Assembly (NCBI RefSeq): GCF_036850765.1 | Contig: NC_089490.1 | Span: 128,926,522-128,990,521, forward strand | From: Saccopteryx bilineata | Lineage: Eukaryota > Chordata > Mammalia > Chiroptera > Emballonuridae | DNA: 64,000 nt | Direction: 5' to 3' | Part shown: in pieces, positions 54,887 to 64,000 of the stretch | How the letters are laid out: every line of letters begins with the position of its first letter | Position numbering within the stretch: position 1 is the stretch's first letter | The notes under the pieces: generated by a model | Seen by the model: only the letters and a program-made list of their open reading frames with translations | Told to the model about the DNA's origin: nothing | Database searches by the model: none | Program-made: the position numbers and the translations under genes

Positions 54887-55438
54887 ATTGAAACAGGTCG
54901 TTTACTACACTTTGAAAAACTGGGAGAGTTTAAAGATGCATGCACAGCAAGTGACCCTGTTCAATATCTTGATCTCCAGCAGCTAGCGGGCTTCACATCT
55001 AATCTCCTGCAGTCATTCAAAGCGTGCTTTAGAGGATTTCGTGAGCGCACTCGTCTTTTTAAGTTCATCACCCATCCACGCGAGTGTGCAGTGGACAACG
55101 GCAACCTGAGCTACATCCCCGGTGTCTCCGTCAGACATTTTGAGCTACAAGCTACTGACCTGAAGGCCTCAGACATGTGGGTGAATAAGTTCAAGTCACT
55201 GAATGAAGATTTGGAAAGACTTGCACGACAGCGAGCAGAGTTGGCGAGCAAACACAAGTGGGGAAAAATGAAGAAACTTCAACCCGTGGACCAGCTGATT
55301 GTCAAAACTTGGAATGTGCTTTCTGTCACATACCACACACTGAAGCGTGTGAGTATTGCTGTACTGACAATGTTTGGCTCTATGTATGCATGTGAGCAGT
55401 CTTTCTCACATCAAAAGAACGTTAAGACCAACCTATGA
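54878..55438 (+). CDS. hAT transposase C-terminal frame starting in an LTR
   Basis: From the ATG at 54878 the frame encodes 186 residues. The ATG lies within the LTR-derived GGAATGGC and the hAT homology starts with the next codons. The body is the last part of a hAT (GTF2IRD2/Charlie-type) transposase, including the C-terminal dimerisation segment (SVTYHTLKRVSIAVLTMFGS, then MYACEQSFSHQKN). A TGA at 55436, probably from an arginine CGA codon, ends it early. The same frame then continues for about 37 codons to a second stop near 55549. The catalytic core and BED finger are absent, so it cannot be an active transposase. Whether it is transcribed from the LTR is unknown. Confidence 0.6.
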   Translation: MADIETGRLLHFEKLGEFKDACTASDPVQYLDLQQLAGFTSNLLQSFKACFRGFRERTRLFKFITHPRECAVDNGNLSYIPGVSVRHFELQATDLKASDMWVNKFKSLNEDLERLARQRAELASKHKWGKMKKLQPVDQLIVKTWNVLSVTYHTLKRVSIAVLTMFGSMYACEQSFSHQKNVKTNL

Positions 55439-55755
55439 TCACGTTTAATGGATGGAAGTCTCAGCGCCTGCATGAAGCTTAACCTCACCACGTATCAACC
55501 AGACTACAAAGCCATCAGCAAAACCATGCAGCACCAGAAGTCGCATTAATGGTAAGAAGTACTTTATTCATCATTGGTTAGCAACAGCATAACAACGTTA
55601 TTAAAAAGAATTCAGAGACTTATTGTACTTTAAAAGTGTTGGTCTTACATAAAATGCACACATTTAATTGTATTTAGTGTTAAACATATTGTATGGCTCT
55701 CACAGAATTACATTTCAAAATATGTGGCATTCATGGCTCTCTCATGACCCCTGCT
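54887..55755 (+). mobile_element. hAT-Charlie-type element, 3' part
   Basis: Holds the C-terminal transposase frame and a 3' non-coding part ending TGGCTCTCTCATGACCCCTG, which fits a hAT right end (reverse CAGGGGTCATGAGAG). The left part is missing because the LTR joins in the middle of the transposase gene. Confidence 0.7.
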
Positions 55756-55834
55756 GTAGATAAAGGGTGTCTGGAAGTGAACACATGGCTCATTAGCAAC
55801 CCCCAGTGAGACAAGAAAGAAAGGAAAGCAGTAT

Positions 55835-56020
55835 AGGCAGTAGACACAGACTTGAACTCCAGTTTTGACACTTTCTGGCCATGTAACTGAGCCAGCCTCA
55901 GCTGTCTCATCTCATCTACAAAATGGAGACAATGCCACCTACATTGCAGGCTGCCAGGTGACTAAGAGAGGTATCCCTTATGAAATACCTGGTAAATGCC
56001 CCAATAAATGCTGGCCCTCC
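55835..56020 (+). mobile_element. MIR SINE
   Basis: Sense MIR: ACACAGACTTGAACTCCAGT, CATCTACAAAATGGAGACAA, TACCTGGTAAATGCCCCAAT. Confidence 0.8.
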
Positions 56021-56299
56021 CAGCCCCCGCTGAAACTTTGCTTTTACTAAGAAGGATTTATTTTAATCATTCCCAAGTTCGTATTTGGTATTCAGATAAA
56101 TGGCAACCAATTACTTGTCCAAAAAATTGCCTGAATCCATCAACTTATCTAGTAAAAGCTGCTTTTTGAATTAGTAGGAGCATTTTTATTTTTTGCTTTT
56201 TTTTTTTCAGTAAAGCACAAATATTATTTCAATATGGCTAATTTTAACTTGTGTGGGACAATACTTTCTGATAGATGTGTATTCCAAACTGCCCTCTTG

Positions 56300-56976
56300 A
56301 TGTTCTGCTTATCTGTCACCCTTACTGGACTATCGCCCCTGAGACTGAGGAATTCCAAAAAGCTGACAAGCCGCCCCAAGGAGGGGCTCTGGATATACCA
56401 GGACTTTTGATTCAACACCCACATGCTCAAAGCCCCCCAAGGAGGAGCATTCCGGACATACCAGGACTTTTGCCTCAGTATCCCCTCAGGCTCTATATAA
56501 CTCGCTGTAAGGTATTTTTCCCCGCCGAGAAGGAAGAAACAGGTCTCCGAGCCACCAAGTGTGGTAAGTTCCAAAGGCTTTATTCGGTACAAAGCATTCC
56601 CCGGACGAGACTCACTGGTGTGCAAGATGGAGGTCAGGAAAAATCGCACATGGAGAAACTGCGCGGGTATATTTAAAAAGGGGTCCCTCTTGGGAAGTCG
56701 AGCTAATATGACATAGAGAAATCTTATTGGCTGACAGTCAGTCACTTTTTTTCCAAGGAGTCCTAGGAAGTTTCTTTTGGTGCACTTGACTGTGGGTGGT
56801 CCTAGCCAAAGTTCGGGGGCCTGGGTTCCCCACATGACCATCCCTCTATCCACCGACCTTAACACTCGCCCCTAGTCTGTAACCTGGTGCACTTCTCCTG
56901 GAGGAGTGCCTCGGCAGGTCTTTCTCCTCTAATAAAGGCTGCACATCTGGTGATGGAGTGCCGTCTCATTCTTACA
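56300..56976 (+). mobile_element. Gammaretrovirus-like LTR interrupted by another LTR
   Basis: Without the nested insert the text reads as one plus-strand LTR. It has repeated GGATATACCAGGACTTTTG / GGACATACCAGGACTTTTG motifs, a TATA box (CTCTATATAA, 56491-56500), AATAAAGG (about 56931) and an end ATTCTTACA at 56976. The left boundary (TGTTCTGCTTATCTG, 56300) is a guess. No TSD is clear. Confidence 0.65.
56506..56864 (-). mobile_element. Solo LTR (family X) with 5-bp TSD, nested in an LTR
   Basis: Plus-strand text begins TGTAAGGTATTTTTCCCCGC and ends CACCGACCTTAACA. The element is on the minus strand and matches the copy at 51124-51474. CTCGC is duplicated exactly at 56501-56505 and 56865-56869, a few bases downstream of the TATA box of the outer LTR. 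Confidence 0.93.
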
Positions 56977-57059
56977 CTTTCTTAATGAACTAGATAAGAT
57001 TCATTGATTTCACAAAGCAAACTGGAGCTGTAAATACATATTAAGCTAATTATATTAAG

Positions 57060-57255
57060 CTAATGTTTATGGAACACTTACTATTTTCCAACTATTGGGC
57101 TAAGCACCTTTTGCATTTATAATGCATATATATCCTTTAAACCCAACAACTCTATAAGACAGATAATATAAGTATCGCCATTTTATAGATGAAGAAGCTA
57201 AGGGGAAGGTAAATAACCAGGGTGACCTAGTAAAAGGGCAGAACTCAGTTATAGA
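57060..57255 (-). mobile_element. MIR SINE
   Basis: Reverse MIR: TATGGAACACTTACTATTTT, GGGCTAAGCACCTTTTGCAT, CCATTTTATAGATGAAGAAG, AGGGCAGAACTCAG. Confidence 0.8.
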
Positions 57256-57940
57256 CAATAGCAGAGAGAGTGTCCCCACTGAACACTATACAAACTTCAT
57301 TCTTTTTTCAAAATAATGCTTACATCTTTATATCATCCAGAAAGACTTAAAACATTCAAATAAAAGAATTCTGGCAAACTCTTCATGATCAAAATTCTCA
57401 CAACTGAATTAAAATATCAAAAACATCTTTTCTCATTGCTGTATTTCAGAGAAGAATCTAAATGCGTCACCATATTCCAAAACGAAAGTGGATTTAATCA
57501 ATTGCTTCCCTGAACTTCTCTCTGCCAGTATTGAGTTATTTCTGTGTTTTTGTTTTTTCCCCCTGCCTCACAGTTGTCGTAACAGCTATTTTATATTATC
57601 ATCATTCCATAATTGAGAGTTGTCCCACGGAAGACAGGACAAGGTTGCCAGTGAATACTAGAGCGCGGAAAAAGATACAGCAACGCTTCCAACTCAGTTC
57701 ACAAAAACGCCACAAAAGTATGAAGCAAAACAAATTCCACTGATGACTTGCCTAAAGCTGTAATAGTAAAAGCCAAGAGCCGCCTCCCGCTCACTTAGAG
57801 CTGTGTCAGAAACGTGGTGCATCGCTTCCACGTGCTCACCTGTCCGCCTGCCCGCCCCAAAGAAGGGACCCTTTTTGAAGCGAGGAATGACAGTATTTCC
57901 AGGTTAGAGCTGATGGGCTCGCAGAACCCATATTCCTTCA
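57256..57940. other. Single-copy DNA, possible splice acceptor
   Basis: A good polypyrimidine tract plus CAG (TTTTTTCCCCCTGCCTCACAG) ends at about 57573 and is followed by an open frame to a stop near 57743. A mildly CpG-rich patch lies at 57780-57880. Neither can be assigned to a gene. Confidence 0.3.
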
Positions 57941-58009
57941 ATGGCTAAAGACAACTGGTTTATACAAAAGATAAAATCAAACAAGTCCAATCAGCAGCCC
58001 CTGCAGACG
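57941..58009 (+). CDS. Candidate first coding exon
   Basis: ATG at 57941 opens a frame beginning MAKDNWFIQKIKSNKS. After 23 codons a splice-donor-like sequence follows (ACG|GTGAGG, GT at 58010-58011). The codons look protein-like and no repeat covers them. Upstream lies a mildly CpG-rich patch. Beyond the donor the frame becomes Trp/Gly-rich and unconvincing. I do not recognise the peptide and found no partner exon in the window, so this is a weak call. Confidence 0.25.
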
Positions 58010-58610
58010 GTGAGGTGGGCGCCTAGGGGTTGGTGGGGAGGGCTGCTAGCCACCTCAGGGTGGATGATGCCTCGCCAATTCACCTTCGACAAAACGTCCA
58101 TAAGGAGCCCTGAGGAGCCACTGCGCCACCTCACCCACAGGTGTTGTAAAGTACCAAAAGCTACAGAATCAATATTAATATTTTAAGAGGCTTAAAAAAA
58201 CATTTTATTCATTTGGATTAAAGTGTGCAGAGAAATTTTGTGAATGATCTCTGTACTGTGTGATTGGCATAAAACCAGGATGGCCCTTGGCATTCTATTG
58301 TAAATGCGAAGGGAAGGAAAACATGGATTCCCAGACATTCCACCACACCTGTGGGGAAAGGGGTGAATGGCTAGCCAGGTGCAGGGAGAGAAAAGCCAAA
58401 ATAAACCTTTTCTTATAGTAATGAGCCATTTGCGGGCATTTGTCCCCACGGAAACTACCTCTCCCATGTGAATGCATGGAGTTAATGGGTGTGACTCTGG
58501 ACAGAGAGATGGTGGATGAACATTAGAAAATATAGGAATGCCTTTTAATATGTAAAGAGACATCTTTCTATCATTGTGTTGACTTGTAAATTTTGTTTTC
58601 TCCAAAATGA
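58010..58610. other. Single-copy DNA, nothing recognised
   Basis: A 150-codon minus-strand frame (58192-58644) has no recognised domain. Confidence 0.35.
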
Positions 58611-58619
58611 TGTATGGCT

Positions 58620-58890
58620 TGCAAATTGAACATGGTCCTATCATGTTAAAGACATATGACTATAACCAATAGTGGTAAGGGGCTCCTAATTACAATTTTT
58701 GCTTCTGTACTTCCCGCTTGCAAAACTATAAAAACTAGGTAAAACAAACGGCTGGCATGCTCTCCCTCAGATTTCTGTCGGAGTTTCCCCCCGCTTGGCC
58801 AAGCTAGACAATAAAGCTTCAAGTGTGGAATCGACGGATTTTGTTCCTGTCTTCAATATTTTGAGTCCCTCGGGATTAGGTTTAACAGTC
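58620..58890 (+). mobile_element. LTR-like unit, probably class I ERV
   Basis: Order typical of a retroviral LTR: a CAAT-like region (TATAACCAATAGTGG), a TATA box (AACTATAAAAACTAG, about 58722-58736), CT-rich text, and a polyadenylation signal ACAATAAAGC (58808-58817) followed by a T-rich and GT-rich stretch. The ends are unclear (possibly GGTTTAACA at about 58888). No TSD seen. Confidence 0.55.
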
Positions 58891-59560
58891 CAGCCTAGGG
58901 CAAAGAAACCCAGCTGCGGGCAGACCAAAAGCTGCAACGATGGCGGGCATCACTCCCCACCTCCCACTCCCCGGGGGAACACGTGGGGCGAACCTGTGCC
59001 CCAAGGGAAGGCCTTGGCTCCGGAGCCAACAGGAGGCGGTGCCTGGCCGGAGGAGAGCACCTAGCAAGGCGTGCCCACCTGTGGCTCCCCCAGGCCCGGA
59101 TGTCAGCGCCCAGAGTCCCGCTCAAGCATCCACCGCGCTACCGGCACTGAGCCCCCACTTGGGGATGCCGGCCCCACAACCTCACCTCTTGCCGAAGCCT
59201 CCTCTTCCGCTGCCATCGCAGGAGATGCTGGCCCCGCTCCGCAGCCTCAGCGCCGGCAGCATGGAGACCCGGGAGCCCGCCGGGCACAGGCCCAGGTGGC
59301 GACGCGGAGCGGGGGCTCGGTCACCCGCGGGGCTCTGCCAGGCGCCGCGACGGCCACCACTGCAGCCTGTGGGCGCGCAGCCAGCGCCGAGTCGCCGGCT
59401 GGGGCCGCAGAACACTAGGCTTGGAGCTCACTTCCGCGGGTCTGGGCACCCGGGTCTTGGGCTGGAGAGGGACCCGGTGAGGAGCGAAGTCAACGGGGCG
59501 CCCCCAGCCAACAGCGGTTGGAGGCGAAGTGCGCCTTGCGCTTTTTTCGAAACCGGCCTC
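58880..59560. promoter_or_regulatory. CpG island next to an LTR
   Basis: Dense in CpG and G+C over about 650 bases, unlike its flanks. Several overlapping Pro/Arg/Ala-rich frames cross it, the longest at 58940-59602 (220 codons), but they share the composition of the island and show no domain. A donor-like CCCG|GTGAGG lies at about 59474. It is the best candidate in the window for a host-gene promoter. The gene cannot be named. Confidence 0.5.
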
Positions 59561-60493
59561 TTAATACAGGTTTCCCCGATCACTGTAAGAGTTGTCGTCT
59601 GAGTATTCCTAAGGTTGGAGTGGTTTCCCTTGGGGAAAAGGCAGAGTGTGAATGGAGAGCTTCGCGTGAGGAGGAGGTGGGGGTAGACGACCGAGGTGGG
59701 GTGCCTGAGTGGTAGGGAGCTGTACTCTGCTCTTTTCTGTTCAGGGAGAAAGGGTTTGGCTGCAGAAGCGAGAGTATAGAGACTGAGGCAGCCCTTTGAG
59801 ATCTTGAAACTGGTTTACATTCAGAAGCAAGATCCTTTGGTGATCCTTTTAACAGCCTTCATCCTATGAAGAAAACGCTGGTTTACTCCCCTCCCTCTGG
59901 TCCCTAAACGGGCTCCTAGGTTACAGTTTGTCTAGTAGAGGTAATGGAGGAAAGGAACGGCAGAGAAACCATGAAGCTTTGTGTCAAACAGCCTCAATCT
60001 GTTGTTTTGCCGAGATTCTTCATTGTAGCGTCTTAACTGGCTGCTTATGCGTCCTGAGGGCTACTTGGTAGGTGAACCTGGGCAAGGGGGTTGGAAGCGT
60101 GTTCCTGGGCAGAAGTAGGCCGGACCAGAGAACACTGTTGCAAGTCTTAAATGGGAACTGGGATTATATGTTGCTGGAGGTGGAAGAAAGTGCTAAAAAC
60201 TGTGCGGTCTTTAATAAAACACACTGACACATCCTAATCAAAACTACTTTTGAAACATCTCCATTCTAGCTGTGACTTGGAACTCGACCTCAAATCCACA
60301 GATACCATTCTCTGCTGGCAGCTCAGAAAGGGAAAAAAAATTCCACAGAGAGCCTGGCAGATAGTCTTAAAATCTGGTCTAGGGTTCCCTGCACATATGA
60401 AAACCCTGGCTTTCCAGACAAGTATACACTCTTTTGAGATGCTTTTTCCAAGTTTGGTGGGGGAAGGGGGGTACTTTCAGACCTGGGTCTATA
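59561..60493. other. Single-copy DNA downstream of the CpG island
   Basis: No repeat family or exon is recognised. Confidence 0.4.
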
Positions 60494-61193
60494 TTATTTA
60501 TTTATTTTTAATTTTTTTTTTTTCAGGGACAGAGAGACAGGAACGGAGAGAGATGAGAAGCATCAATCATCAGTTTTTTGTTGCAACGCCTTAGTTGTTC
60601 ATTGATTGCTTTCTCATATGTGCCTTGACTGCGAGCTTTCAGCAGACCAAGTAACCCCTTGCTCAAGCCAGGGACCTTGGGTCCAAGCTGGTGAGCTTTT
60701 TGCTCAAGCCAGATGAGCCCGCGCTCAAGCTGGTGACCTCAAGGTCTTTTTTTTTTTTTTTTTTTGTATTTTTCTGAAGCTGGAAACGGGGAGAGACAGT
60801 CAGACAGACTCCTGCATGCGCCCGACCAGGATCCACCCAGCACGCCCACCAGGGGCGATGCTCTGCCCCTCTGGGGCGTCGCTCTGCCGCAACCAGAGCC
60901 ACTCTAGCACCTGGGGCAGAGGCCAAGGAGCCATCCCCAGCACCCGGGCCATCTTTGCTCCAATGGAGCCTTGGCTGCAGGAGGGGAAGAGAGAGACAAA
61001 GAGGAAGGGGGGGGTAGAGAAGCAAATGGGTGCTTCTCCTATGTGCCCTGGCCGGGAATCAAACCCGGGTCCCCCTGCACACCAGACCGACGCTCTACCG
61101 CTGAGCCAACCGGCCAGGGCGACCTCAAGGTCTTGAACCTGGGTCCTCCACATCCCAGTCCGATGCTCTATCCACTGTGCCGTCACCTGGTCC
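60494..61193 (-). mobile_element. SINE-B, long form, interrupted by SINE-A
   Basis: Reverse long SINE-B: A/T-rich tail, GGGACAGAGAGACAGGAACG, AGCAATGAATCATTGATT-like region, repeated GCTCAAGC units, and after the SINE-A the head GATGCTCTATCCACTGTGCC. Confidence 0.85.
60749..61120 (-). mobile_element. SINE-A inside SINE-B
   Basis: Full reverse copy from a long T tract to head GAGCCAACCGGCCAGGGC. Perfect TSD GACCTCAAGGTCTT at 60735-60748 and 61121-61134. It shows that SINE-A was active after this long SINE-B had inserted. Confidence 0.96.
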
Positions 61194-61265
61194 TATTTTA
61201 AATGGTATCTTGTTGGTGAAGCAGAATTGTTAGGAACCTCATTGCTGGTTAAGATGTACAGTACA

Positions 61266-61673
61266 GCCATGGCCGGTTGGCTCAGCGGTAGAGAGTTGGC
61301 CTGGCGTGCGGGGGACCCGGGTTCGATTCCCGGCCAGGGCACATAGGAGAAGCGCCCATTTGCTTCTCCACCCCCCCCCCTCCTTCCTCTCTGTCTCTCT
61401 CTTCCCCTCCCGTAGCCAAGGCTCCATTGGAGCAAAGATGGCCCGGGCGCTGGGGATGGCTCCTTGGCCTCTACCCCAGGCACTAGAGTGGCTCTGGTCA
61501 CAGCAGGGCGACGCCCCGGAGGGGCAGAGCATCGCCCCCTGGTGGGCAGAGCGTCGCCCCTGGTGGGCGTGCCGGGTGGATCCCGGTCGGGTGCATGTGG
61601 GAGTCTGTCTGGCTGTCACTCCCCGTTCCCAGCTTCGGAAAAATACAAAAAAAAAAAAAAGTAAAAAAAAAAA
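61266..61673 (+). mobile_element. SINE-A, young copy
   Basis: Full copy with head GCCATGGCCGGTTGGCTCAG, intact A- and B-box-like blocks, body and two A tracts. Perfect 15-bp TSD AAGATGTACAGTACA at 61251-61265 and 61674-61688. It carries CATCGCCCCCTGGTGGGCAG at about 61530-61549. Confidence 0.97.
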
Positions 61674-61747
61674 AAGATGTACAGTACAATGTGTACATTG
61701 AACACCTGTAATTCTTGTCGTATTAGTAGGCATACATAGTGTAATGC

Positions 61748-62058
61748 TGTAATGCAGGTTCACACTGGACTCTGGCACAGTAGAAAAACTGCAGAGCCAG
61801 AAAGGTTGGGCCATTCCATCTAATAAAGTCTCACTAAAGCAGACAAGCACAGACAGGGAAAACTTCTTCTCCAGCAAACAAATGGCAAAATGGCCCCTCA
61901 CAATCCGTGCATCCGCAATCCCCAATCTCTCTCCAGGTCAAGCACCTGTAGCTTTTTGTAGGCCATGCACATGTGCCACTGCCAGGTGCTTAATGTTAAT
62001 CAAGCAAAGGGCTTGCAGCTGGTACACCAGCAAGCAAGCCTAACACAGTTGTCCCACA
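61748..62058 (-). mobile_element. Solo LTR, same family as the ERVL-like provirus
   Basis: Plus-strand text starts TGTAATGCAGGTTCACACTG and ends AACACAGTTGTCCCACA, the reverse of the LTR at 48784 with internal differences. It has a decayed TATA region and a reversed AATAAAG-type signal (CATCTAATAAAGTC). No clear TSD. Confidence 0.8.
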
Positions 62059-63184
62059 CAGAGGTACAGAGACAATGAGTATTTTGGCCAGTATCCCTCA
62101 GTAGCTTCTAGAAGCCAGGCAGTAAAAGTCAGATCTTAGGGGTTCATACCATGGTGTCCAAGAAACTTGCTCATGAATCACTGCAGTCCTTATTTCTAAT
62201 AAATGATTCATTTTCACCAAAAAGCTTGAAAGCCAGAAAGAAGGAATCTAGAACTTAAATATGATGGAAGGAAGTATAATGCACAAGAATAGAGCATCTG
62301 GATTGAGCAGGGCAAGTCACTCTCATAGGGTTCCCCACATTGTTCAAATTTAAATCCTACTTGCTACTTTTTCTTTATGCTTTGGAGCCTCATTTTCTTA
62401 CATGATTTCTTTTTAAAGAGTAGCTTTATTATATCACATAGGTTAGAACAGAGAGCCACACAGTATCTTTACAGAGGAATCTTGCATTTCCAGCCACTGT
62501 TTTTTTTTTTTATATTTTCTCCTTGGACAAAATGTAACAAGTGATTGGAAACATAAGCAGAATGCATGTGTATATAGTTCTTCTGGTCAATGTAGTTTCC
62601 TTGCCCAGAACAGCTTTGCTCTTTAGGAATCCTCCCCAATCCTAGTGTGGACCTACTTGGTTCATTAGATTTGCTTCACTGCCAAGTACTCTGGCAAGAA
62701 CAGAACTGGAATTAGAAACCACTGCCTTGCAAACTAGAAATTGTTAGACTTGTCAACTTTCTGCTAGGACCGTAATTTAGTCTGGGGGTTCCCTTAAGGC
62801 CACTTCTACATTTTTAATCCAGGGCCAAAAAATCCACCTGTTTCAGAGTGTAGTTAAATTGAAGGAATATATTCTGTATTTCCAATGATGCATACAAATA
62901 ACAACTACCCACTGATGGAAATTAATTAAATCCCTAATATTTAAACTACCCTTTCTTTTCCACTCCCCCCAACTCACCCCCAGCATTCTATGAAGGGTGA
63001 ATACTGAGGAGGATTCCTGGATTTGCTGAACAGGTTGATGAGAGGGAGTGCAACTGGAAAAATAAGGAGGCCAAATGTGTTGAGAGGGACCAGCTTGAGC
63101 TTGGCTCGGGGGAAGAAGCAGAGAAGATAACTGCAGATGGGTCTACTCATAAGACAGAGGGAAGGTGGCCCTGGCTTGAGAAGT
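62059..63184. other. Single-copy DNA, nothing recognised
   Basis: AT-rich unique sequence with a short T run at about 62501-62511. No exon is recognised. Confidence 0.4.
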
Positions 63185-63480
63185 GACCATACGCTTCTCT
63201 TCCCCTCCCTTTCCCCCTTCTCTCTCTGCCAATGAATGGCTCCTTTCCCTCCCTTTCCCCCTTCTCTCTCTGCCAATGAATGGCTCCTTCACCCCTGGTG
63301 CTGAGGATAGCTCAGATAGCTCGGTTGTTTCCAATGTCGGCCTCAGGCACTGAGGATAACTCAGTTGATTTGAGCGTAGAGACGGGTTGCAGGGTGGATA
63401 CTGGTCAGGCGCGTGCAGAAATCTGTCTGTCTCCTCTCCTCTCAAAAGGTGGGGGGGGGGGAGGAAAGCTTCTGGTGGCA
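63185..63480 (+). mobile_element. SINE-A-related element, 5'-truncated
   Basis: CT-rich body followed by CCTCAGGCACTGAGGATAAC and GGGTGGATACTGGTCAGGCG / CGTGCAGAAATCTGTCTGTC, which parallels the SINE-A right half. The tRNA head is missing and a body segment differs, so it may be a separate older subfamily. Confidence 0.6.
63203..63290 (+). repeat. 44-bp tandem duplication
   Basis: CCCTCCCTTTCCCCCTTCTC... through GCCAATGAATGGCTCCTT occurs twice head to tail (63203-63246 and 63247-63290) with almost no differences, so the duplication is recent. Confidence 0.9.
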
Positions 63481-63704
63481 GTTCCACAGGGAATGGAAAT
63501 TTAAGAAAGATCTTTTAGAAGGGTACTTAGGGAGCTTCACTGTGTAATTCAAACCCTCTCACATTATTTTTCTGGAAAAGAACAACTTTAGCAAAAGCTA
63601 CATTCCTTTTCAATGCTTTCAGAATTGATTTGTTTTTATTAAAAGTGAAAATACTTTGTTTGGCCTTAGATGGAAAGTAGAACCACTCACAAAATGCAGT
63701 GATT

Positions 63705-63840
63705 TAATTCATTCACAAGTATTTATAGTACACCCACAATGTGCCAGGCACTGCTGTAAGCACTTTTGTACCTCACCCATGTGCATCCCTTACTTCCTAT
63801 AGATGTGCTCACAACAATCGATGAGGCAGTATAATTTTGT
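63705..63840 (-). mobile_element. MIR SINE
   Basis: Reverse MIR start: AAGTATTTATAGTACACCCA, AATGTGCCAGGCACTGCTGT, TGCTCACAACAATCGATGAG. Confidence 0.8.
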
Positions 63841-63879
63841 TCTGGAAAAGTGCAACCAGTGCCTTTTTCCCTTCAGTTC

Positions 63880-64000
63880 AGGGGTTCCCACTGGTGCATG
63901 TGCATGAGGATGTGCAGAATTTCAGACCCACACCTGAAGTCCCAGTTCAGTAGGTCTGGGTAAGACACACTGAATCCTCATTTCAAATAAGCACTTCAGT
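63880..64000. mobile_element. MER5-like hAT-Charlie fragment
   Basis: TTCAGGGGTTCCCACTGGTG, GATGTGCAGAATTTCAGACC and CAGTTCAGTAGGTCTGGGT recall MER5-type relics. It runs off the window end. Confidence 0.45.

Noticed and set aside
58940..59602. 220-codon frame in the CpG island
   Set aside because: Several overlapping frames on both strands are equally open. Composition is driven by G+C and no domain is visible, so it is not called as a gene, although the island itself is kept.

Overview
The window is mammalian nuclear DNA, almost certainly from a bat. It is AT-rich with small CpG-rich islands. It holds eutherian-wide repeats (MIR, L2, old L1, MaLR LTRs, Tigger, hAT-Charlie). It also holds two young tRNA-derived SINE families whose heads (GCCCTGGCCGGTTGGCTCAG and GCCTGACCTGTGGTGGCGCA) and CT-rich bodies match bat SINEs. 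I do not see the horseshoe-bat type of tRNA SINE. From memory the pair resembles emballonurid (sac-winged) bats, but that family-level guess is weak. I call them SINE-A (about 370-410 bp) and SINE-B (about 155-320 bp).

No complete host protein-coding gene, rRNA, functional tRNA or CRISPR array is visible. Most long open frames are LINE-1, endogenous retrovirus (ERV) or DNA-transposon remnants. Layout: 1-9 kb is mostly single-copy DNA with MIR/L2 relics, CA microsatellites, a CpG-rich promoter-like patch near 3 kb and two strong CTCF-like sites near 8 kb. 9-22.7 kb is a patchwork of DNA transposons, MLT1 LTRs, SINE-A copies, a Tigger1-like element, a CpG-rich block and a gag-only ERV. 22.9-40.3 kb is nested LINE-1: a full-length L1 inside another L1, a third L1 carrying a solo LTR, and a younger 5'-truncated L1 on the minus strand. 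40.3-48.8 kb is older sequence with MIR, L2, MaLR, SINE-B and L1. 48.8-54.0 kb is a broken gag-pro-pol ERV with both LTRs and a foreign solo LTR inside it. 54.7-55.8 kb is an LTR fused to a hAT transposase fragment. 56.3-57.0 kb is an LTR nested in an LTR. 57.5-59.6 kb has a candidate coding exon, an LTR-like unit and a CpG island. 59.6-64 kb is single-copy DNA with SINEs and a solo LTR.

Insertions can be ordered by nesting and target-site duplications (TSDs). SINE-A lies inside SINE-B, inside L1 and inside a hAT element. A hAT MITE with a perfect 8-bp TSD lies inside an ERV, and solo LTRs with 4- or 5-bp TSDs lie inside L1, ERV pol and another LTR. I see no operon-like or clearly novel multi-gene system. 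The best leads are an LTR that supplies the start codon to a hAT transposase C-terminal frame, a SINE family carrying a CTCF-like motif in nearly every copy, and CpG islands abutting LTRs.
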